Below, one piece after another: positions 5,365 to 11,546 of a stretch of DNA of 12,889 nucleotides (position 1 is its first letter; the number at the start of each line of letters is the position of its first letter). The DNA comes from Atribacteria bacterium SCGC AAA255-G05. GTDB taxonomy: Bacteria > Atribacterota > Phoenicimicrobiia > Phoenicimicrobiales > Phoenicimicrobiaceae. The position numbers were made by a program, and so were the translations under genes. Location of the stretch: the NCBI GenBank assembly GCA_000405605.1, contig ASPA01000061.1, positions 1 through 12,889 of the forward strand, read 5' to 3'. A model generated the notes under the pieces. It saw only the letters and a list, made by a program, of their open reading frames with translations, did not search any database and had not been told where the DNA came from.

Positions 5365-6381
5365 TTAAAACCGCCCAAACCTTTCTGTCTTTATTTGGCC
5401 AAAGACGGGTTCAACAATTATTTTACGATTCTTGTATATTTCTTTTGAAGAATCTTTTTTCATTTTCTCTACCATAGTAGTTATAAGTTATAAGTAAGCC
5501 TTTCCTATTAGTGATTAATTTAGGCGTGTTATTTTTTGAATACAGGGATCTATCCTTTTTACCTGCATCCAAGGCAAGCTCTGTCTTTTGCCTATATATC
5601 CTGTTTTTTTCAGAATATTTTAGTTCTAAAATATTGCCAGCCGGACAGGTAAATGTATCTTTCTCATAATTATATAAAAAGTAAGATTTACTTATTTTTT
5701 TACTACTATCTACTGACTTATCCTTCCCCCCTTTTTGCAGCTGCTATATAGGCGCCAATTCTAGCAGCGGAAAGTGTAAAGATGTTATCAGCTGTGGTAT
5801 AACCATTATCAAGGCTCATTTTATCTGGTAATTTGCCTGTATTTTTTTCAATCTCGGTTAGCGCTCTATCAAGTTCAACCTTATCATTTGCATTTTGAGT
5901 TAAGTGCTACTCTACTATTATTTGCTTTTAGAATCTACGCTTATCTTGCCATTGTAGCAGTACTCATGGTTGCCTCTGTGTTTCATCATCTTTTCCTGGG
6001 TGTCAGCAATGCTTATCTGCTTTTTGCCTTTAATTTTTCCTTTGGGGTCCTTCTTTTTTTTCTTTTTTCTAACTCTTTTTTAACCTTTTTAATTTTTTCG
6101 AGTCTACTTCCTTTAATTTTCAGCTCATCTGGTATACTATATCCTTTTCCGTTATAATAGATTTTATCTTCCTTTTCGTCACATTTTTCTGCTTTTTTTA
6201 AAAGCTTTTCAATTTCATGTTTTAGTTTTTTTATTGGCTTTAAAATGAGAGTAGTTTGCTGCCTTATGTTTTGAAGTATTTGCAAAAACTTTGAACCATC
6301 AAAGCTTATATGACCTAAAAATACCATTCCAAGACCACTGGCTATTTTAACACCCTCATGGACAAGATTGAAAAAACCATA
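5365..6381 (-). pseudogene. IS1182-family transposase relic, multiply frameshifted
   Basis: Reading the minus strand across frames recovers a DDE transposase in order: FFNLVHEGVKIASGLGMV and LGHISFDGSK; then ANTSKHKAANYSHFKANKK in a shifted frame; then HEIEKLLKKAE to SRLEKIKKVKKELE (longest open piece 6327-6013, 104 codons); then ISIADTQEKMMKHRGNHEYC; then LTQNANDKVELDRAL and LDNGYTTADNIF; then YNYEKDTFTCPAGNILELKY; finally KEIYKNRKIIVEPVFGQIK (about 5440-5385). This order is that of IS1182 transposases, including the closing VEPVFGQIK motif. I count at least six frame changes, mostly at A, T or G runs, plus an in-frame TAG. The N-terminal DUF772-type domain and the extreme C-terminus are missing. 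No intact insertion-sequence ends were identified. Non-functional. Confidence 0.8.
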
Positions 6382-6588
6382 GCAAATTTAAATGTAAAAA
6401 GGCTTGGTGCAAATCTGTTTGACCAAAGTAGATTTATTCACAAAGATGAAGATTAAAAAAAATTTGTAGTGATAATGAATGACTATCCGGATAGAATTAT
6501 GCAGGAAGCTTATAGGTTGTTATGCACAGACCTGAACAAGATGAAGACATTGTTTGAAAGTGATACGGGTGTTTGTATTAAAAAGTGA
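6358..6588 (+). pseudogene. Unrecognised broken reading frame
   Basis: A plus-strand frame runs from ATG 6358 to TGA 6588 with one internal TAA (6454-6456). The second half, from ATG 6475, encodes 37 residues beginning MNDYPDRIMQEAYRLL and reads like real protein. The first part overlaps, on the opposite strand, the 5' edge of the transposase relic, so its first few codons may be shadow sequence. I do not recognise the family. No ribosome site precedes either ATG. It is probably the remnant of a gene displaced by the insertion sequence. Confidence 0.3.
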
Positions 6589-6807
6589 TTTTGAAAAACT
6601 CCATAGTGTAAAAATAAAAACTAAAGCATCATCGATAGGTTCAATATGATGTAAAAATGTGGGTAAACATATCCTTTACAAACCCATTTACCCACGGGAA
6701 TCTCTGAAGTTTCAAATTTTCACTTCGGGTTTGGATAAAATTATCTTACACAAATACGGTTTTTCTGAGCTGTTTCACGAATAGATAGATTTTACGTAAT
6801 TGTAAAA
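6589..6807. other. Gene-free interval downstream of the DUF4185 gene
   Basis: No supported gene. It contains the hairpin at 6659-6695 and otherwise AT-rich sequence with no repeat to the palindrome families elsewhere in the window. Confidence 0.5.
6653..6695 (-). terminator. Possible terminator of the DUF4185 gene
   Basis: GTGGGTAAA (6659-6667) and TTTACCCAC (6687-6695) are perfect 9-nt inverted copies. On the minus strand the stem is followed by ATTTTTACAT. It lies about 110 nt beyond the DUF4185 stop codon. The 19-nt loop and short T-run make it a weak candidate. Confidence 0.33.
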
Positions 6808-7959
6808 TTATTTTTCGAGTTTTGCCTTCATCCAGAATACATTGTAAGGCTTCCACTGTGACATCGCAAAGTATATTATCTGTCCGTTGTTTTCTACAAA
6901 ACGAGGGTGTATATATGCACCGTATAAATCCGGATAGTCTGAAGCATTACATACTTCGATACCCTTACTCCAAGGTCCCCAGGGATTTATTCCTTCCCTT
7001 ATTTCAATAGAACGTGTTTTTTCATTCAGATATGTCATAATCCATCTTTGAAAATATTCATTCCACATTACGGAAAGCTCACCGACAGGAGGACCTATTA
7101 TCTCAACAGCATCGTTGATATCTGGTGACCATTGTGGAATTTTGCCATCCATTCCTATGTAATATAAATAACGATCAATATCCTCAATGTCTACTTCTTT
7201 GACCTTCATCAATTTTACTCCGCCAAACCGTCCAGAAGGTATGGCCCAAAAAAATATATCATCGCCTATCTTATAGGGTGATACCTGTATAAATCCGCTA
7301 TTTCCGGGCCATGTAATATTTTCTTTTCTTATCCACGTATTTCCATAATCTGCAGATTTAGCCATTCCTGCATAATTACATGTCCATTCTCCTGGTAATC
7401 CCCATTTTTTTACAGACATATAGAACAAATACATAGATCCCTTTGCTGAAATACCACCTGTGGAAATAACAGTTATTTCGAGATTATCTATCTTTTTGGC
7501 TTTTATTAATTCCTTTGCCCTACCCTTATCATCAGTAATCATAGTGTCAAATATGATTCCGTCCGAAGGGTCTTCATCGGATATCACCGCCATAACATTG
7601 GAACGCCAGTTGTCACCACCTGCTCCTGTTGCATCCTTGCTTCTTGGACCAAATGTATCACCAAAAACCATATATATCTTTCCCTCATGCTCAAACATGC
7701 TTCCCAGATCCGTTCCGTATACCAAGTATTTATCCGTACTGTTTATAGATTCTTTTCCTGTAAGCTGGGCAATTTGCTTAACTTCCTTAATAGATTGTAA
7801 AATAAATTTCTCTTCCCTGCCAAGGTCTATACCTGTATCTTTTGTTGTTTCAGCAGCAGCAATTGTTGTGGTTGTTGTTGCCTTACAATTAGCACCAACC
7901 AAGCCGATTGAAACTATAAATACTGCAATTAATACGATTGTTAATACTTTTTTAAACAT
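6808..7959 (-). CDS. Exported DUF4185 domain protein (GH183-like; candidate endo-D-arabinanase)
   Basis: DUF4185 defines CAZy family GH183, whose characterised members are endo-D-arabinanases of the beta-propeller type. I place the start at ATG 7957-7959 (MFKKVLTIV): GGAG (7968-7971) sits 8 nt upstream and a signal peptide follows at once, giving 383 residues. The upstream in-frame ATG at 7998 would add 13 residues before the signal. The hydrophobic segment VLTIVLIAVFIVSIGLVGA precedes Cys25; GANC is a poor lipobox, so lipoprotein or cleaved secretion are both possible. A Thr-rich linker (TTTTTIAAAETT) leads to the domain. Landmarks: VYGTDLGSMFEHEGKIYMVF and FGDTFG (80-104), NWRSN (117-121), SDEDPSDGI, and STGGISAKGSMYLFYMSVK. 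Catalytic residues not assigned. It lies 256 nt after the second permease on the same strand and probably supplies oligosaccharides to that importer. Confidence 0.8.
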   Translation of the reverse strand: MFKKVLTIVLIAVFIVSIGLVGANCKATTTTTIAAAETTKDTGIDLGREEKFILQSIKEVKQIAQLTGKESINSTDKYLVYGTDLGSMFEHEGKIYMVFGDTFGPRSKDATGAGGDNWRSNVMAVISDEDPSDGIIFDTMITDDKGRAKELIKAKKIDNLEITVISTGGISAKGSMYLFYMSVKKWGLPGEWTCNYAGMAKSADYGNTWIRKENITWPGNSGFIQVSPYKIGDDIFFWAIPSGRFGGVKLMKVKEVDIEDIDRYLYYIGMDGKIPQWSPDINDAVEIIGPPVGELSVMWNEYFQRWIMTYLNEKTRSIEIREGINPWGPWSKGIEVCNASDYPDLYGAYIHPRFVENNGQIIYFAMSQWKPYNVFWMKAKLEK

Positions 7960-7967
7960 TTTTTCAT

Positions 7968-7973
7968 CTCCTG
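7968..7973 (-). promoter_or_regulatory. Ribosome binding site that sets the DUF4185 start
   Basis: The minus strand reads CAGGAG, with GGAG at 7971-7968, 8 nt before ATG 7959. No comparable site precedes the in-frame ATG at 7998, so the shorter protein that begins directly with the signal peptide is preferred. Confidence 0.7.
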
Positions 7974-8108
7974 ATTTATACAGTTTATATTTATACAAGG
8001 TAAAATAACATTTATTTCTTCAATTCATATTAACCATATAAGATTTGTGTGTAAGTCTGTCTATCATTTAAACCAATAATTCCAGGGTCTAGTAATATTT
8101 CATCCTAT

Positions 8109-8122
8109 CTGTCAAATGACAG
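8109..8122. repeat. Short palindrome CTGTCA-N2-TGACAG between permease and DUF4185 genes
   Basis: CTGTCA (8109-8114) and TGACAG (8117-8122) are exact inverted copies with a 2-nt centre. It lies in the 256-nt gap upstream of the DUF4185 start and could be an operator or a small mRNA hairpin. No T-tract follows, so it is not a terminator. The gap otherwise holds only AT-rich sequence. Confidence 0.35.
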
Positions 8123-8215
8123 GTTAGTTGTAATTATTGTTGAGGGTAACGGTTTTACAAAATATGGCTGGCATTTAAAATTACAATCTGCTTTGAGCAC
8201 TTACAATGAGATGTT

Positions 8216-9055
8216 CTATTTTATTCCACTCATCTTTATACCTTCAACTATGTATCTCTGTAGTACAAAGAACAAAATCAGTATAGGAATAATTGTAATT
8301 ACACCCCCCGCCATAATTGCATCCCACGGTGTATCAGTTCGTCCTATGTAGTTTGCTAAAGCAACCTGTAACACCCACTTATTCTGACTTTGGTTTACTA
8401 TCATAGGCCACATATAGTTATTCCAGTTTGCTATAAAAAATGCTACAGCCAGTACTATGATTATAGGCTTTGATAAAGGAAGAAATATCCTTATAAATAT
8501 TCCAAAAGGTGAACATCCATCAAGGATAGCCGCTTCTTCCAACTCTTTTGGTATCGTTAGGAAAAACTGCCTAAAAAGAAATATACCGTATGCATGAGGT
8601 ATAGCAGGTATAATAACACCCTTAAAAGTATTAAGCCAACCAAAATTTTTTACTAATATAAACAATGGTACTAAAATAACCGAAAAAGGTATCATCAATG
8701 TACCTAAAATCAAAATAAAGACTACATTTCTACCCACAAAATCTAATCGTGCAAGAGCGTATCCAGCCATCGAGTGGAATACAAGAGCAACAATCGTAAC
8801 TGTTGTAGATATAAACAATGAATTTAAAAAATAACTTAAAAATTTTTGTTTTAAAATCAAACTATAACCATTTAATGATATTGTTTTAGGTATAAATCTT
8901 AAATCAAATACTTCTCCAGTGGGTTTAATTGACGATACAAACAACATATAAATGGGAATTAAAAATAAACATCCTAGAATTATACCGCCTAGTATTTTAA
9001 CACAATATAATATTTGCCCATTTTTATTTTTAATTAATTTCCCTTCACTATTCAC
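8216..9055 (-). CDS. Carbohydrate ABC transporter permease, MalG/UgpE type
   Basis: Second inner-membrane subunit of a CUT1-family sugar importer. With the longest possible start (GTG 9067) it has 283 residues; I prefer GTG 9055-9053, because AGGTGG/GGTGGGG lies just upstream and the overlap with the preceding gene falls from 20 to 8 nt (about 279 residues). About six membrane segments are visible, starting with VKILGGIILGCLFLIPIYML. The cytoplasmic EAA loop, which docks the ATPase, is EEAAILDGCSPFGIFIRIFL (177-196 from the long start). The C-terminal RYIVEGIKMSGIK is typical of this subunit. It overlaps the MalF-type gene, so translation is probably coupled. No ATPase gene follows; these systems often share a multitask MsmK/UgpC-type ATPase encoded elsewhere. 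Confidence 0.9.
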   Translation of the reverse strand: MNSEGKLIKNKNGQILYCVKILGGIILGCLFLIPIYMLFVSSIKPTGEVFDLRFIPKTISLNGYSLILKQKFLSYFLNSLFISTTVTIVALVFHSMAGYALARLDFVGRNVVFILILGTLMIPFSVILVPLFILVKNFGWLNTFKGVIIPAIPHAYGIFLFRQFFLTIPKELEEAAILDGCSPFGIFIRIFLPLSKPIIIVLAVAFFIANWNNYMWPMIVNQSQNKWVLQVALANYIGRTDTPWDAIMAGGVITIIPILILFFVLQRYIVEGIKMSGIK

Positions 9056-9962
9056 GTGCCCCACCACCTGTTATTTTTAATAGCAGCATACTAAAAACAA
9101 ACATTATAACAAAAAGCACAAACGCCAGTGCCGACGAATATCCTAGTTTCAAATAATCAAAGGCATTGGTATAAATGTAAAATACTGCAACATTTGTTGC
9201 CCCTGCAGGTCCTCCACTTGTCATAACTTTTACCTGGTCAAATACCTGAAATGAAGCAATAATTGTGACAACAAGAACAAAGAGATTTACTTCCTTAAGC
9301 ATTGGAAAGGTAATACTTTTAAAAAGCTGAAAAGCGTTTGCTCCATCAAGTTTTGCTGCCTCATAATAGATAACTGGAATATCCTTTAATGCTGCTAAAA
9401 ATATAATTGAATAATATCCTATAAGCGTCCATGCAGTTATAAATGCAATACAAAAAAGTGCTTGTTTCGAATTTCCAAGGAATGATTGTGCAGATATCCC
9501 AAATATATGTAAAAAATCATTCACAAGCCCTCTTCGCGGATCTAACATAAACAACCATATTATTGAAAGAACAATTGTGGATACTGTAAAAGGCACAAAA
9601 TAAATTACCCTTAAAAATCCTTGTATTTTACCAGTTATAGAGTTTAGAAAAACCGCTATTAAAAGAGAAGAGCAATATATCATAGGTACAAACATAAGGG
9701 CATAAACAATTGTAATTCCAACAGAATGCCACCATAGGCTATCCGACACTAAAGTAACATAATTTCTTAAGCCAATGAATTTCATTGGGCTAAGACCATT
9801 CCATTCGTGCAGACTTACATATAAAGCTATACCCACTGGAATAAAAATAAATATTGCAAAACCGATTATATCGGGAGCTAGCATAAGATAGGCGAATAAA
9901 TTTTTTGCTACTCTCTTTTTTGTTATAAAAAATTTAACTGTTGCAAAACCTTGACTACTCAT
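9048..9962 (-). CDS. Carbohydrate ABC transporter permease, MalF/UgpA type
   Basis: First inner-membrane subunit of the CUT1 sugar importer. I choose ATG 9962-9960 (MSSQGFATVKFF): GGGAG at 9975-9971 lies 8 nt upstream, giving 304 residues. The longer in-frame ATG at 9998 has its start codon buried in a strong hairpin stem and no ribosome site. Six membrane segments are apparent, the first around YLMLAPDIIGFAIFIFIPV. The EAA loop is EAAKLDGANAFQLFKSITFP, about residues 201-220. The segment QVKVMTSGGPAGAT, with GGP, is the usual motif after it. It follows the binding-protein gene with a stable intercistronic hairpin between them, and overlaps the second permease gene at its 3' end. Confidence 0.9.
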   Translation of the reverse strand: MSSQGFATVKFFITKKRVAKNLFAYLMLAPDIIGFAIFIFIPVGIALYVSLHEWNGLSPMKFIGLRNYVTLVSDSLWWHSVGITIVYALMFVPMIYCSSLLIAVFLNSITGKIQGFLRVIYFVPFTVSTIVLSIIWLFMLDPRRGLVNDFLHIFGISAQSFLGNSKQALFCIAFITAWTLIGYYSIIFLAALKDIPVIYYEAAKLDGANAFQLFKSITFPMLKEVNLFVLVVTIIASFQVFDQVKVMTSGGPAGATNVAVFYIYTNAFDYLKLGYSSALAFVLFVIMFVFSMLLLKITGGGARE

Positions 9963-9970
9963 CAACATCT

Positions 9971-9975
9971 CTCCC
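9971..9975 (-). promoter_or_regulatory. Ribosome binding site that sets the MalF-type permease start
   Basis: GGGAG on the minus strand, 8 nt before ATG 9962-9960. This argues against the ATG at 9998, which lies inside the hairpin described at 9989-10020. Confidence 0.65.
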
Positions 9976-9988
9976 ATATTATTAATTG

Positions 9989-10020
9989 TACCCCCCATTG
10001 GCTTACGACAATGGGGGGTA
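9989..10020 (-). promoter_or_regulatory. Intercistronic stem-loop between binding-protein and permease genes
   Basis: TACCCCCCATTG (9989-10000) and CAATGGGGGGTA (10009-10020) are perfect 12-nt inverted copies around an 8-nt loop. It begins 25 nt after the binding-protein stop and ends 26 nt before the preferred permease start. No T-tract follows on the minus strand, so full termination is unlikely. In other sugar operons, hairpins at this place (for example malE-malF) protect the upstream mRNA and raise binding protein over permease; the same role is inferred here. Confidence 0.7.
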
Positions 10021-10044
10021 TCTTAGCTTTGTGTAACTATTTAT

Positions 10045-11310
10045 TTACATTGAACCACTGAATGATTTCAGGAATTCGTTGATTCTATCATTGGCTTTCT
10101 TTGCAGCAGCTTTAGGATCTGCGTTAGTGAACATAACTTCTTGTAATGCATCACCTACAGCATCAACAATCTCGGAAGGATACCTTGGTTCACCTATAGC
10201 TGTAGTATATATCTCATCTGTAAATACCTTTCTCAGTCCTTTACTATATATATCCTTACCAGCTTCAACTACTGACTTTCTTGGTGAATAAGCAAACTTA
10301 GTTTTTGTACACCATTCAAGAGGTAAACTTGTATCTCCTGCAAATGCCCACATAACAAACTTTGCAGCAGCATCAGCATTTTTGCTATTAGCATTAACCA
10401 TGAATTTCCACCCACCTGCATCTGTAGCTGCTTTTCCGTTGTCAGGTATCGGTAATGGTACGAGGCCTATATTGGTTTCGGAGTAACCATTTTCAGGATC
10501 TTCAAGAACTGCAATTGCCCATGTGCCACAAATTTGCATTGCTACATCACCTTGGCCCAAAAGGCTTAGATCCCAGGTGCCAGGTATGGTGACCTTTGCA
10601 GGTGCTCCCGCTTTAATCAGATCTCCCCAAAGTTTCAATGCATTTTCAACTGCGGGGCCTTCAAATATGCCTTTCTTTGTAGCTACGTCAATTATATCTC
10701 CACCGCCTTGCCATAAGAAAGGATACCATATAAAGTTCTGGTAATAACCTTTGTTAGGCTCGATTAAAAGACCTGCAACTTTTCCTTTAGTAAGCGTTTT
10801 GGTAACTTCAATAAGTTCATTCCAAGTTTTTGGAGGTTGTACATTCGCAGCAGCAAACATGTCCTTATTATAATACAATCCCAATAATTCTATTTCAAAC
10901 GGTATTCCAACTATCTTACCATTTACTGTAACTGCATCTAAAGCACTTGGTAAAAAGTCTGCTTTCAACTCCTCATTATAATAAGGAGTTAAATCAAGTG
11001 CTATACCGCTGTTAGCATACTTCAAGAAATCGCCAGGACTCATAAAGAACACATCTGGGCCAACATCACCTGCAAATGCAGTTGTAAGTTTAACACCCAT
11101 GTAATCAGCTTGAGGGATACTCACAGCTGTAACTTCAACATTAGGGTTAACCTTATTGTATTTATCCGCTAATGCTGCCATAAATTCTCCCTCAGCTCCT
11201 GAATGGAAATACCAGAATGTTATCTTAGTTTTATCAGCTGCCAGTGAAATAGCTGAAATCATTGAAACACTTAATACCAGTACTGCTACCCATATTAATA
11301 ATTTCTTCAT
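10045..11310 (-). CDS. Extracellular sugar-binding protein of an ABC importer (family 1, MalE/UgpB type)
   Basis: Periplasmic solute-binding protein that delivers sugar or oligosaccharide to the two permeases encoded next. It has 421 residues, normal for the family. The N-terminus is a signal peptide: MKKLLIWVAVLVLSVSMISA, then ISLAA before the mature start DKTKITFWYF. There is no lipobox cysteine, which favours a soluble periplasmic protein in a two-membraned cell. Family features: ITFWYFHSGAEGEFMAALAD at the first strand, DVFFMSPGDFLKYA, the hinge-region PFEIELLGLYYNKDMF, PPKTWNELIEVTK, and GDVAMQICGTWAI. AGGAG at 11324-11320 lies 9 nt before the ATG. The gene sits between the isomerase and the permeases on the same strand. 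Ligand cannot be read from sequence; context suggests pentofuranosyl oligosaccharides. Confidence 0.93.
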   Translation of the reverse strand: MKKLLIWVAVLVLSVSMISAISLAADKTKITFWYFHSGAEGEFMAALADKYNKVNPNVEVTAVSIPQADYMGVKLTTAFAGDVGPDVFFMSPGDFLKYANSGIALDLTPYYNEELKADFLPSALDAVTVNGKIVGIPFEIELLGLYYNKDMFAAANVQPPKTWNELIEVTKTLTKGKVAGLLIEPNKGYYQNFIWYPFLWQGGGDIIDVATKKGIFEGPAVENALKLWGDLIKAGAPAKVTIPGTWDLSLLGQGDVAMQICGTWAIAVLEDPENGYSETNIGLVPLPIPDNGKAATDAGGWKFMVNANSKNADAAAKFVMWAFAGDTSLPLEWCTKTKFAYSPRKSVVEAGKDIYSKGLRKVFTDEIYTTAIGEPRYPSEIVDAVGDALQEVMFTNADPKAAAKKANDRINEFLKSFSGSM

Positions 11311-11546
11311 TTTTTCGCACTCCTTTTAATAATTTTATTTATGTAACAATTTCTAACAAAATCTTTTCCGAGATTTGTTCGAGATTTTGACCAACAACTA
11401 TACATCTGAACAAATCTCATTTCTCTTTTACTATATAACCTCCTTTTTATTTTTCTCCTTTCATCTAGTCAAAAGGAAGACATCGATTACTTCGATATAA
11501 TAATCACCTCCCTATCGTGTTATTACTACGAAACAAAAGTTTTGTT
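11311..11546 (-). promoter_or_regulatory. Isomerase to binding-protein gap with nested inverted repeats
   Basis: The 236-nt gap holds GAGATTTGTTC (11370-11380) and GAACAAATCTC (11408-11418), perfect 11-nt inverted copies 27 nt apart, centres about 38 nt apart, and an overlapping AAAATCT/AGATTTT pair (11358-11364, 11382-11388). This layout suits paired operator half-sites or a leader hairpin controlling the transporter genes. A possible minus-strand promoter is TTGTTA (11359-11354) and TAAAAT (11337-11332), spacer 16. Two Shine-Dalgarno-like words on the minus strand (GGGAGGTG at 11512-11505; an AAGGAGG further down) have no clear gene after them. Regulator unknown. Confidence 0.42.

Noticed and set aside
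5196..5477. A 93-codon plus-strand frame across the discoidin and transposase debris
   Set aside because: The minus strand carries recognisable transposase and discoidin motifs over the same bases; this frame has no ribosome site or known motif.
7460..8008. A 182-codon open frame on the plus strand opposite the DUF4185 gene
   Set aside because: It is antisense to a well-supported gene with recognisable domain motifs, and its hydrophobic sequence mirrors that gene's codons.
9963..9998. N-terminal extension of the MalF-type permease to ATG 9998
   Set aside because: The start codon lies inside a 12-bp hairpin stem with no ribosome site, whereas ATG 9962 has GGGAG at ideal distance.
11307..11420. 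A 37-codon minus-strand frame (ATG 11420) whose TGA overlaps the binding-protein ATG
   Set aside because: The only good ribosome site upstream is about 18 nt away, the product resembles no protein, and it runs through the inverted-repeat region; the binding-protein gene has its own AGGAG.
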